DNA of 44,999 nt from NCBI GenBank assembly GCA_964490975.1, contig CAZBEQ010000029.1, forward strand, positions 1 to 44,999. The letters are read 5' to 3'. This DNA is from DTU013 sp964490975. GTDB taxonomy: Bacteria > Bacillota > Clostridia > Acetivibrionales > DTU013. Of this stretch, positions 1 to 8,425 are shown piece after piece (the stretch's first letter is position 1; each line of letters opens with the position of its first letter). A program made the position numbers and the translations under genes. The notes beneath the pieces were generated by a model. It had not been told where the DNA came from. It did not search any database and saw nothing but the letters and a program-made list of their open reading frames with translations.

Positions 1-247
1 CATTTCGTTTATGTGGAGATTATTGCCATTTACACGGATGACTATTCAGCCTCAAATAAATCAATATAGCCAAGCATCCTAAAAGGAATTCTTTTTTCGT
101 TATTATGTTTTATTCTAATAAAACGGGTCATTTCGGTGAAATACTAACACTTCGCCGTGGTCACATCTGCTATACAACTATACAGTTATGAAATCATCTT
201 AGCTTATGTAAACCACGCCGCCCTATACTCAAAAGAAAAAGCAGGGC
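1..247. other. window edge, no clear gene
   Basis: This is AT-rich DNA downstream of the recombinase. The only open stretch is a 29-codon minus-strand frame at 42-131 without a ribosome binding site, which I do not call. It may belong to the same mobile island. Confidence 0.4.
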
Positions 248-892
248 TTATTTTCCCTGCTCTGCTTCATATTGCTTCTTATAACGGTAAAATGTTGGTT
301 TAGTCAATCCTAATTGCTTCATACACTCAAACGGCTTTAAAGTACCATTTTTGACCTTCTGATACTCATTAGAAAATATTTTGAAGTCAATCGCTTTAGG
401 TCTGCCATAATCATCCCAATCTTTACGGTCTTTCTTTGCTTGAATACCTTCTTTTTGTCTTTTTTCTCGTTTCTGCATCTCTGCATGAGCAAAGGTAGCA
501 TACATTTCAATCAACATATTGTTTATGGTTTCCATTATCATTGTAGCCATGCTATTATCCATTTTGGAGTAATCAACTAATGTTGTAGGTATTTCTAATA
601 TCATTACCCTTACTCCAAGTGCCTTATAATGCTGTAATTCCTTAAGTGTATCTTCCTTGTTTCTCCCAAGCCTATCCAATTCTGAGAGGATTATGATATC
701 TCCTTTGCTCTTAGCAATTCTTTTCATTGCTTGGTAATCAGGTCTATTGAAGTTTTTTCCAGTTTGTTGGTCTGTAAAGATTTCATTTAGATTAATACCG
801 TTGTTTTTGCAATACTCTTTAATTGCAATAATACCTCTATCAAGATGTTGGTCTGTTGTTGATGTTCTGTGATATCCATATACATTTGACAT
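248..892 (-). CDS. serine recombinase (resolvase/invertase family)
   Basis: Site-specific DNA recombinase of 214 residues. The N-terminal catalytic domain shows YGYHRTST with the nucleophile Ser at about residue 11, and the conserved arginine motif SELDRLGRN near residue 70. A C-terminal helix-turn-helix (GLTKPTFYRYKK) should bind the recombination site. The length matches small Tn3/Hin-type resolvases, not large serine integrases. I start at 892 because GGAGG lies 8 bases upstream; a longer frame to 907 would start beyond that site. It has its own consensus promoter and lies in an AT-rich island, so it probably resolves or inverts the mobile element that carries it. Confidence 0.9.
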   Translation of the reverse strand: MSNVYGYHRTSTTDQHLDRGIIAIKEYCKNNGINLNEIFTDQQTGKNFNRPDYQAMKRIAKSKGDIIILSELDRLGRNKEDTLKELQHYKALGVRVMILEIPTTLVDYSKMDNSMATMIMETINNMLIEMYATFAHAEMQKREKRQKEGIQAKKDRKDWDDYGRPKAIDFKIFSNEYQKVKNGTLKPFECMKQLGLTKPTFYRYKKQYEAEQGK

Positions 893-924
893 TCTTAATT
901 CCTCCAATCAATTGCTATATTCAT

Positions 925-953
925 AGTATAATTGAATAGTCTTAAAATGTCAA
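925..953 (-). promoter_or_regulatory. sigma-A promoter of the recombinase gene
   Basis: On the minus strand TTGACA (948-953) is followed by exactly 17 bases and TATACT (925-930). This ends about 33 bases before the recombinase start. Confidence 0.75.
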
Positions 954-1028
954 CACTATAATTGAGACTTATTGAAACTACTTATGTATACTTTTTGATA
1001 CTGTTTTTAATGACATTTATAGAGGTAT

Positions 1029-1046
1029 CATAAAGTATACTTTATG
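1029..1046. promoter_or_regulatory. perfect 18-bp palindrome, possible res or operator site
   Basis: The sequence CATAAAGTATACTTTATG is a perfect palindrome. A related half, GTATACTTTT, sits at about 986-995. Both lie in the 263-base gap between the recombinase and the ATPase gene, where a resolvase would have its crossover site. The role is inferred. Confidence 0.4.
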
Positions 1047-1155
1047 AGCATATAAAAATAATAGTTAGTGCTTTAATGCTAGCTATAGTATAGTTACTTC
1101 TATTCAGAGGTATCTTTTCTTGCACTTATTTTATGAGTTAAGGTCAGCAATAGTA

Positions 1156-3204
1156 CTATTTTAAATCTATTAAAACCTGTTCTCCTGAATATGCTTCACA
1201 TAACCACTCCCATTGCCTAACTCGTTTCTCCATTTTCAACGCATTTATTGGATTATGAATATATATAAGCTTTAGTTGATCATTGTCTTGGATTATTAAA
1301 CATAAATAGTAATTTATTCCATACTGATGTGCTGCCGTATATTCATTATTTGTCATGGTAAATGAGTCACCAAGTTTTGTAAGCGCTTTAACTTCAACAT
1401 ATCTTATTCCACCATCTGGTTTTTTGCTATAAACATCATATCCTAAATTCTGTTTACTTACATCTGTTGCGGTATTACCAAAAATCTCCTCTACTTCGAC
1501 ACATTGTTGCTCTGCTGACCGCCATTTGCTTACAGCAGGTTTTTTACTTAAACTTACTGTCTCAAAAAATTGACTTACTTCAAATTTGGTCTTATTTAAT
1601 TCCCATCCTTTAACATCTTGATTGTGTTCATTGCAGAACCATTGTAAATCTGATGCTGAGACAATTTGATTAATAGTTTCTTTCATTTCTTTAGGTAGCT
1701 CTACTGATTTTCCCTTTTCTAGTTCTTCAAGTTTTACAACCCCACTTCTGTTTATTATATAGCAATCTTTCATCGGATACTTAACACCTGAAATCATTTC
1801 TTTTGACCTGGCTGATTTAATACTATTACCCAATATTTTCCCTATGGTCAGCAGATTAGCCTTTTTAACAAAGGCTTCATCTTTCAGTACTTCAATAAAG
1901 TCTTTCGTCTCAAATTTTTCATTTGAAAAATCTTGTAGAAATTTATCAATTTGTGGGTATTTATCATATACTTCGTTTTCTATAGATTTTTCTCCAATAT
2001 AAGTTGATAGATTTCTTAACACCTTTTTTTCAGATTCCTCAATCCAGTCAGGAAATATTTTATACATTTTAACCTTTATTTTAGTTCCACCATTAAGTTT
2101 AATCCATTCCTTGCCAATAACTAGTTGCTTAAAATACTCATTAAAAATTATGGCAAATTTTGAAAAACAAGATTTACTCAGCAATATATCAAATATACCA
2201 TCAAATTTATCATTAGTATTATTCAGTGCATTTTCTAATACATCGAATAGGATTTTTGCACTTTTTTTAATAGCATTTTCTGTTATCTCATCATACGATA
2301 GATGCTTTCTTGATGGATCAGTTGAAAAATCACTATTAATCTTAAATGGATAACCAGTTTTATCTAATGTTGGCAAAAAGCAATGGAAAACCGCTTCATT
2401 TTCTTCACATGGTATAATTTTATTTTTTCCTAGTTTAAAAGCTATACTTGTTGGTTCACTGTGTTTTGGATTAACAAGTAGCCATTCATCAAACGTACTA
2501 CTTTCAATTTTGACTACTGCATTGCTAGATGTAAAAACTCTTTGAACTTTAAAATTCTTCATTAAGTTATTTATATTGAACTCAACAAACTGAATATTTC
2601 TCAAAAAAATGAAATACCCATTACTGATTTCGCTTATCTCTTCAATTATTTTATTTAGTTTAGAATCTCTAAAAGCAAAAACCGTAGTAAAACCTTCTTG
2701 AAGTAAGGAACTTACAATATCATTTATTTCATCTTCAACATCAGCTTTATCAAGCACAAATGGAACTCTTATCGTTGGAACTTTATCAAACTCTATGCCA
2801 AGAGCTTCAGAGCATACTTTCTTTGAAAATGTAAAATAAACATTATTGGAATATATCACGATATCATTAGTTAAGTATGCAACACTTTTAAATCCTACAC
2901 CTCGATATCCTATGGTAACACCTCTTTGTTTTGTACTCGCGCCTGAACGACTTATTGCAATTACATCTGCCTCATTAAAGGGTCTTCCGTTATTTGCTAC
3001 TAATAGTGTATTACCTAAGTTAAGTATTTTAACCCTTGAAGCCATAGCATCATCTGCATTTTGTAGAAGTTCAATAAAAATCCTGCTTCCATAACTTTCA
3101 GCCATATACTTTTCCATTGCTGCCATATCTTCCATTAATCGGGGAGAACTTTTTGCTTCAATTAAGAATTCATTACTTATTTTCAATATCTCGTCTATAA
3201 GCAT
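1156..3204 (-). CDS. Hsp90-like (GHKL) ATPase fused to DUF3883 nuclease-like domain
   Basis: A 682-residue protein. The N-terminus has a GHKL ATPase fold of the sacsin/NO VEIN kind: ELLQNADDA (45-53, N box), VANNGRPF (69-76) and IGYRGVGFKSV (98-108). The middle is unrecognised. The C-terminus matches DUF3883 (Protein NO VEIN C-terminal domain), with GYDVYSKKPDGG followed by YVEVKAL; Glu604-Val-Lys606 fits the E-x-K of PD-(D/E)XK nucleases. Related ATPase-DUF3883 proteins occur in prokaryotic defence islands, so an anti-phage or restriction-like role is likely but inferred. Start ATG has AGAGGA about 10 bases upstream. It is the last gene of a leftward operon, 25 bases after the preceding gene. 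Confidence 0.85.
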   Translation of the reverse strand: MLIDEILKISNEFLIEAKSSPRLMEDMAAMEKYMAESYGSRIFIELLQNADDAMASRVKILNLGNTLLVANNGRPFNEADVIAISRSGASTKQRGVTIGYRGVGFKSVAYLTNDIVIYSNNVYFTFSKKVCSEALGIEFDKVPTIRVPFVLDKADVEDEINDIVSSLLQEGFTTVFAFRDSKLNKIIEEISEISNGYFIFLRNIQFVEFNINNLMKNFKVQRVFTSSNAVVKIESSTFDEWLLVNPKHSEPTSIAFKLGKNKIIPCEENEAVFHCFLPTLDKTGYPFKINSDFSTDPSRKHLSYDEITENAIKKSAKILFDVLENALNNTNDKFDGIFDILLSKSCFSKFAIIFNEYFKQLVIGKEWIKLNGGTKIKVKMYKIFPDWIEESEKKVLRNLSTYIGEKSIENEVYDKYPQIDKFLQDFSNEKFETKDFIEVLKDEAFVKKANLLTIGKILGNSIKSARSKEMISGVKYPMKDCYIINRSGVVKLEELEKGKSVELPKEMKETINQIVSASDLQWFCNEHNQDVKGWELNKTKFEVSQFFETVSLSKKPAVSKWRSAEQQCVEVEEIFGNTATDVSKQNLGYDVYSKKPDGGIRYVEVKALTKLGDSFTMTNNEYTAAHQYGINYYLCLIIQDNDQLKLIYIHNPINALKMEKRVRQWEWLCEAYSGEQVLIDLK

Positions 3205-3229
3205 TATTTTAAATTCCTCTAATCACATA

Positions 3230-3832
3230 TTATTCATTAGACATAAGTTGTAATATTGAAACATTAATTTTTGCTTTTTCTTCAGGGTCTTTGACTTTCT
3301 CCGCCCAAGACAAAATCAAATTTACACCTTGCTCACTAATATTATGGTTATTATAACTAGCACCTAGTTGGTCAACCAAAAATTCCAGATAATCGCCAAA
3401 TGATACTTCTGTTTTTCCTTTTTTACAATATACAAGACCAAGTAATTCATCAGCTTTATCAAGTTCATCTTCACAAATAAAGTGTATTATGATGTCCATT
3501 GAAGTATATCCCTTTTCAGCTGCATGTCTAAATAACATTTGCTTTAATGCATCATTTGCAAAAACTATTTCACCAACCCGTTTTACCCCTAGTACTGAAG
3601 CAGAACCCAAATAAATACCATTTGTTAAGACAGCAGAATTATAAGGATCTCTTACATAGTCAATATTATTATTAAGTAAAAAAGTCCACATCTCTATAGC
3701 TGTTTCTATATCAATGGAAAACATCTTACTTACAATATCTCCAAGTTTGCTTGTATTTTTATTAAAATTACCTTTTAGTATGCTAAAACTTTCAAGTAAA
3801 ATTTCTTTTTGCTTTTCAAGACTTATTTTCAT
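3230..3832 (-). CDS. unknown ~200-residue helical protein (paralogue of next upstream gene)
   Basis: I do not recognise the family. The 200-residue protein is rich in predicted helix and has no signal peptide or membrane segment. It is clearly paralogous to the gene at 3940-4554: both begin with a KEILLESF/KDILLDSF segment, have IDxExAxxMWxxLL near residue 40, and end with a W-x4-KD-x-E-x-A-x-x-NVxxL segment. I use ATG at 3832, with a GGGG-containing stretch 10-13 bases upstream; an in-frame TTG at 3850 is the alternative. It sits between its paralogue and the Hsp90-like ATPase gene, so the three probably act together. Confidence 0.75.
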   Translation of the reverse strand: MKISLEKQKEILLESFSILKGNFNKNTSKLGDIVSKMFSIDIETAIEMWTFLLNNNIDYVRDPYNSAVLTNGIYLGSASVLGVKRVGEIVFANDALKQMLFRHAAEKGYTSMDIIIHFICEDELDKADELLGLVYCKKGKTEVSFGDYLEFLVDQLGASYNNHNISEQGVNLILSWAEKVKDPEEKAKINVSILQLMSNE

Positions 3833-3939
3833 GCTCTTATTCAACCCCAATTTGCATTGCCAAATATGTATTTAATCTTTATAAAAAAATATGTATATAA
3901 CTCATAAGTTGTTTAATATGGATTTTACAATTTCATTTA

Positions 3940-4554
3940 TTAAATAAAACTTAGTAATTTTACATTTACTGTTGCCCTAAGCTCGATGTCCTTAATTTGT
4001 TTTGACCATTCATTCATTATATTAAAAGCATCTTCTGTTATTTTCCCGCATATTTCATCAATAATTTTTAGCATCAACTTTGCAAGGTCGTATTTAGCAT
4101 TTTTATTGTTTAGTATTAAATCGAAAAGTTCATTAGCAATAATTAAATTATTCTCGTTAATCTGCATGGCAATAATACCAGCACAGCCATAGCCTGAAAT
4201 ACCAATCTCACAAAATAATGAACCAGATTTTTCAAATAGAAAATTCTTCAAATACTCATTACTTAGTACAATTTTACATGTATTTTCTTTACCAACAATT
4301 TCACTAATACTTGATGTTACTGCTTCTGTTAAATCGTATGCCTCTGAAAAAAATAAACTTATTTCCCCATTTATAGCATGTTCAAAGTGTTTTTTTAATA
4401 ACCATATCCACATATCTGTCGCTATCTCTTTGTCGATATTACACATTTCACCAATTATATTACGATATGTTCCTTTATTTTTTTCATAATTATTTTTTAG
4501 AACCTCAAAACTATCCAATAGGATATCTTTTTTATTACTTGAACTAGACTTCAT
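3940..4554 (-). CDS. unknown ~200-residue helical protein, first gene of ATPase operon
   Basis: Unrecognised 204-residue protein, soluble and mostly helical by composition. It is paralogous to the 3230-3832 product over the whole length, strongest in the first 55 residues (KDILLDSF, DMWIWLLKK) and in the last 30 (IMNEWSKQIKDIELRATVNVKLL). A very good ribosome site (AGGAGGG) precedes the ATG, and a consensus promoter lies about 54 bases upstream, making it the lead gene of an operon that ends in the Hsp90-like ATPase-DUF3883 gene. Two copies of one family beside a single ATPase suggest a heteromeric partner, a sensor pair, or a toxin with its immunity protein; none of these can be chosen from sequence. 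Confidence 0.75.
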   Translation of the reverse strand: MKSSSSNKKDILLDSFEVLKNNYEKNKGTYRNIIGEMCNIDKEIATDMWIWLLKKHFEHAINGEISLFFSEAYDLTEAVTSSISEIVGKENTCKIVLSNEYLKNFLFEKSGSLFCEIGISGYGCAGIIAMQINENNLIIANELFDLILNNKNAKYDLAKLMLKIIDEICGKITEDAFNIMNEWSKQIKDIELRATVNVKLLSFI

Positions 4555-4607
4555 CCTATCCCTCCTCTACATTTCAAGATATTATTCGCCTTATGGATTC
4601 AGTAACA

Positions 4608-4636
4608 ATTATACCTTTTTATGTTATTCGAATCAA
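4608..4636 (-). promoter_or_regulatory. promoter of the three-gene ATPase operon
   Basis: On the minus strand TTGATT (4631-4636), 17 bases and TATAAT (4608-4613) precede the gene ending at 4554. The rest of the 4555-4891 gap is AT-rich; apart from a small palindrome around 4843-4862 I see nothing in it. Confidence 0.65.
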
Positions 4637-4891
4637 CAAATATACTCATTCGGTGTATGCCTCGATAGAACGCAGTATTTTTAATGCTTTCAAGCTTTCC
4701 TAATTTTTATCGCTAAAAATTACATAAAATGAAATATCATAAAGCCCTTATATATCAAGCGTTTCATAGGATACATTTTTTCGTCAAATGATTGGGTAAT
4801 CGCATCGTAATTGATAACATTGGTATATGTAGAGAAGTGATATTAATGAATAATATATTCATTGATTAATTTAACTTTAGCATACAAATAC

Positions 4892-5825
4892 CTATTGTTT
4901 CCCAGATAACAAATAAGGATGTCTGTTTAATATTTCGATTAGAAATATAATCTCATTTCTACTTTCAGAATCCAATGAGTACCATCCATTAATATCATAG
5001 AATGAAAAATTTCTATTTAATATTGAACTACTAAAATGCAATAGCCAAATTGATAATAATGTTTTCTCGCTACTTGAAAGATTTTTCATTCGTCTTTCAG
5101 CAATTTCCGATTTAAAGGCTATTATCTGACCATCTTGAGTTTCCCAATAGTCATAAAAATTAAGCATAGGACTTTTAAACATGAAGCTCCATACATCAGT
5201 TAATACTTTTTCTGAAGTATATTCTTTAAATTTTTCATGTATTTGGTCTTTAACATATACTAATATATTTTCTAGTAAATGTAATGAATCTTCTAAATAT
5301 TTTTTATTTATTTCAATCTTTTTGCCAATTTTGTCTGCTCTTTTCTTTACTCCAGCCGTTCTTAAATAACTAGAATTTACCTCTAACTTTATGTAATAAT
5401 AAATTTCTTGTAGCTTTTCTTTCAATCAAATCATCTATGAAATTTTCATCAGGTTTACATATATCCATACAATTACAGTAAATATCAAAAAACTCTTTGA
5501 AGCTCTTATATGTTAACCCATTTATATATTTTTCTACTTCATTCTCAATCAAATCTTGCGTAAGCCCATTCTCTAGTATTACACTCTTTTCAATATCAAA
5601 ACTCTTTGATTTAATCTTATCAGGTATAGATAATAATAAATATTCTAATGAGTTCTTTAATGATACTTCAAATATGCTGAAAACATATACATATAGACTA
5701 TTTATCAAATATTTTTCATTTATTTTCAATAAATCTGTGTTAATCTCATTAATATCAACTAATGCATTTTCTATAGGTTTTAAAAGTTCTTTTAATAATA
5801 AAACTATAGGTTTCTTATTACTCAT
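4892..5825 (-). pseudogene. HEPN-domain protein split by a frameshift
   Basis: Two overlapping minus-strand frames, 5370-5825 (151 residues, ATG with GGAG upstream) and 4892-5425 (177 residues), read as one ~305-residue protein. The first ends just after RKATRNLLLHK, the R-x4-H active motif of HEPN ribonucleases (Arg140, His145). The second supplies VNSSYLRTAG, which in HEPN proteins of this type normally follows the motif within a few residues (RNxxxH...VNxxYL). The change from frame one to two needs a +1 shift around 5378-5385. There is no slippery run there, so a mutation or sequencing error is likelier than programmed shifting. HEPN proteins often act in toxin-antitoxin or abortive-infection systems. 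It lies just upstream of the ATPase operon on the same strand. Confidence 0.7.
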
Positions 5826-6330
5826 TTAATCACTCCATATAAATACTTTTTCAATTATAACATATCTTCTTTATAGTATTTTCATTTTTTGTAGCTATTC
5901 ACATTTTTTTGCTGAGTCTGCTTATAGTAACATTCCTAATTAAGAATACTTCATAAGTCTTCAAGTAAAAAGTAAAAAACCTTCAAAATTAGCATACGCA
6001 ATGGTTATAAGGACAATTAACCCCAAAAAACAAATCAAGCCCTCATAAAATATGGGCTTAAAAGAGTTTGAATAATTAAAAAGTAAAGATACATAATACA
6101 TAAGACCTAATACTAGATACAAATCAAAGTTCTGAATCAAATACCCGGACTACAAACCATTTCTAACAAATCTTCTAACATAAGAGAAAATTTACTTCTT
6201 TTTGTAGATGTAGCCATATCTAGGTCTTTAGAAAATAGCAAAAATAAAATCCTATAAAGTCTTTCAACTCTAAGGATTAATTAGTTTTTGTAAGAATTTG
6301 TTAGAACTGGTCAGGAAGTAAAATTTACAA
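5826..6330. other. gap with possible recombinase arm-type repeats
   Basis: No gene is visible. TTCTAACAAATCTT at 6161-6174 recurs inverted as TTCTAACAAATTCTT (complement of 6292-6306), beside the tRNA half. AAATTTTACTTC-like strings flank both copies. A weak hairpin (AAGCCC/GGGCTT) lies near 6045-6065. The repeats could be integrase arm sites of the island end; this is inference. Confidence 0.4.
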
Positions 6331-6369
<39 letters not shown>

Positions 6370-6410
6370 ATGGCTTGCTGCAACTTTATCAAGTCGCAAC
6401 ATTTCTATAT

Positions 6411-6540
6411 CATAACACTTCGGTTCAAAGAAAAATTTTCGTTTCACGATAATTTGCTTTGCAAATTACGTTGAGTAGAAAAATTTTCTTACCTCAGTAG
6501 TGTTTCAACGAGGCGGGAGACATCTTTCGCCTCGTTATAA
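6411..6540 (+). repeat. dispersed structured repeat, copy A
   Basis: Left module: ATAACACTTCGGTTC at one end, AGTGTTTCAA at the other, with AAAATTTT stems inside and a TAATTTGC/GCAAATTA hairpin. Right module: AACGAGGCGGGAGA, a two-base loop, TCTTTCGCCTCGTT, a 14-pair stem if two G-U pairs are allowed. Matching copies lie at 14035-14125 (left module, reverse), 26392-26510 (reverse) and 31702-31918 (forward). Confidence 0.75.
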
Positions 6541-6860
6541 ATGAAATTATAATTGCTGTACGTTTTTGTGTCAAGCTGAAATCATTTCATCAACCAATGA
6601 AGCTTACTGAAAAAAGACTTTGATTGTTTAAAAGTGATAAGGGAATGTGCCATACTGCCCACGCCAGTATACCATATATAGTTTTATTTACCAATAACCA
6701 CACTGGCTTTTTATTGCTTGAAAAAATGCACACATGGTTGAAGACGAGATGATATAATATTTCTGATATGTTATAAATATATCCATAGACAGTGGAAGCA
6801 TGAAATGACAGGATTAAGACTGCCGGTTCTTATAAAATAATTATGCGAGGCGGTGATTGA
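6541..6860. other. upstream region of the AraC-type gene
   Basis: AT-rich, no gene. There is a TATAAT at 6753-6758 without a convincing -35, and a short inverted repeat ATACTG/CAGTAT near 6652-6670. Confidence 0.35.
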
Positions 6861-7700
6861 ATGGAATGGGTTCGCTCTTTAAATTTTGCGATAGAGTACA
6901 TAGAAGAGCACTTAAGTGATAACATTGTTTGCGATGATATCGCACAAAGCACTTTTTACTCAAGCTTTCATTTTCAACGCACATTTTCATTGCTAACCGG
7001 GACAACAGTGAGTGAGTATGTGAGAAACAGAAGGCTTTCTCTGGCAGCGCAGGATTTGTTGAATAGCGATATGAAAGTGATCGATGTTGCCTTAAAGTAT
7101 GGTTATGATACTCCGGAAAGCTTTGCAAAAGCATTTCAGCGTTTTCACGGGGTTCTGCCGTCACAAGTAAAGAAGCATGGAACTGAACTTAAATCATTTA
7201 ATCGCCTTACACTAAGAATTATTTTGGAAGGTGGTAGTGTTATGGATTACAAAATCGTCAAAAAGGAATCATTCAAGCTGGTCGCAAATACGCGCAGGTT
7301 CATGTCCGAGGACAGCAGTAAGGAAATCCCGCTGTTTTGGGAGGAGTATTTCTCGAAAGGAATGCATCAGCAGGTTTGTGGCATGATCGGAATCTGTTTG
7401 ACGACCGAAGAAGGTGCTAAAGACTTTATATATGGCATCGGATGCGAGGAAAAGTATTTGAAACAGATCCCTGAGGGTTTTACGACATTAGAAATACCCT
7501 CATTCACATGGTCTATTTTTAAATGTGTTGGTGAAATGCCGGCTGCTATTCAAAATATGTGGAAGAGAATCTACAGCGAATGGCTTCCACAAGCAAATTA
7601 TGAATTGATACCCGGATATGAGATCGAGTTCTATACTGAAGGTGATACAAGCAGTAAAGACTATGTCAGTGAAATATGGATCCCAGTAAAAGAAAAATAG
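6861..7700 (+). CDS. AraC-family regulator with GyrI-like effector domain
   Basis: 279 residues. Residues 1-105 form the AraC/XylS double helix-turn-helix (AIEYIEEHLSDNI..., FHFQRTFSLLTGTTVSEYVRNRRL, IDVALKYGYDTPESFAKAFQRFHG, followed by LPSQVKK). Residues ~126-279 match a GyrI-like/bacterial effector-binding domain, which binds small hydrophobic drugs or other ligands. This arrangement is typical of Rob/SoxS-like drug or stress regulators. Start ATG with GAGGCGGTG just upstream. A strong hairpin terminator follows, so it is probably a single-gene unit. The target genes cannot be read from sequence. Confidence 0.9.
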   Translation: MEWVRSLNFAIEYIEEHLSDNIVCDDIAQSTFYSSFHFQRTFSLLTGTTVSEYVRNRRLSLAAQDLLNSDMKVIDVALKYGYDTPESFAKAFQRFHGVLPSQVKKHGTELKSFNRLTLRIILEGGSVMDYKIVKKESFKLVANTRRFMSEDSSKEIPLFWEEYFSKGMHQQVCGMIGICLTTEEGAKDFIYGIGCEEKYLKQIPEGFTTLEIPSFTWSIFKCVGEMPAAIQNMWKRIYSEWLPQANYELIPGYEIEFYTEGDTSSKDYVSEIWIPVKEK

Positions 7701-7716
7701 TATTCAGTTAAATTTG

Positions 7717-7743
7717 AAACCACACTTTATCCGGTGTGGTTTT
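7717..7743 (+). terminator. Rho-independent terminator after the AraC-type gene
   Basis: AACCACAC / GTGTGGTT stem with a TTTATCCG loop and a short T tract, 17 bases after the stop codon. Confidence 0.75.
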
Positions 7744-7759
7744 ATTATGCTCAGAAAAT

Positions 7760-7823
7760 AAGACAATATATTGACTAGTATGTTTACTATATGTTATTTT
7801 AATAAAAGACAATATATTGACTA
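7760..7823 (+). promoter_or_regulatory. MarR promoter with duplicated operator
   Basis: The 18-mer AAGACAATATATTGACTA occurs twice, at 7760-7777 and 7806-7823, with an internal perfect palindrome CAATATATTG. The first copy contains a -35 (TTGACT, 7771-7776), followed after 18 bases by TATTTT. The second copy lies just before the MarR ribosome site. Two identical palindromic sites around the start point suggest autoregulation by the MarR protein. Confidence 0.6.
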
Positions 7824-7840
7824 AAAGTTTGGAGGCAATC

Positions 7841-8425
7841 ATGGATAATGACAATGTATTAAAAGACCTATTCTTAATGCAGCAAACATATGCAACTCTA
7901 TTTTCTGTTTACAACAAATTGCAGACAGAAAGCGATAAGCATTTTGTGGCGCTATCATCAAGACAATACATGACAATGCTTGCAATTCTTCATTTATCGG
8001 AAAATGAAACAACAATAAATAGTATTGCTAAAAAATTGGGATCTACAAAGCAAAACACAAAGCAGCTCATTACTGTGTTGGAAAAGAAAGGTTATATTAA
8101 TATTAAACCAAGTGACATTGACAAACGTGCGACAAATATAAGCATAACTACATCGGGCATTAATGAGATGCTTAAGTCCGGCGAAATTGGCATTATGTTT
8201 TTGGGTGAGGTGTTCAATGAATTTACCGGTGAAGAACTGCAGACTTTATGGGATTTATTGAAAAAAATCTATCGGTTTGATGGCAAGGAACAAGATGGTT
8301 TTGAAAATGACCCGTGCGAAAATATAGCAATGGATGAAACTGCGCAAGAAGCACAAGCAAAGGCACTTCAAGCTTTTATTGATAAAAGAAAAAGGTCTGA
8401 TATGGAAAGAGGATATAAAGAATGA
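7841..8425 (+). CDS. MarR-family transcriptional regulator
   Basis: 194-residue winged-helix regulator. The core shows TINSIAKKLGSTKQNTKQLITVLEKKGYINIKPSDIDKRATNISIT, i.e. recognition helix followed by the wing DKRATNISIT. A C-terminal tail of ~45 residues with an acidic stretch is longer than usual. I start at 7841 because GGAGG lies 5 bases upstream; an in-frame TTG at 7817 is inside the second operator repeat. The stop overlaps the next gene's ATG (ATGA), so the two are translationally coupled and the protease-like protein is the likely regulated partner. Repression via the duplicated 18-bp sites is inferred. Confidence 0.88.
   Translation: MDNDNVLKDLFLMQQTYATLFSVYNKLQTESDKHFVALSSRQYMTMLAILHLSENETTINSIAKKLGSTKQNTKQLITVLEKKGYINIKPSDIDKRATNISITTSGINEMLKSGEIGIMFLGEVFNEFTGEELQTLWDLLKKIYRFDGKEQDGFENDPCENIAMDETAQEAQAKALQAFIDKRKRSDMERGYKE

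Noticed and set aside
42..131. 29-codon minus-strand frame near the left edge
   Set aside because: No ribosome site and too short to identify.
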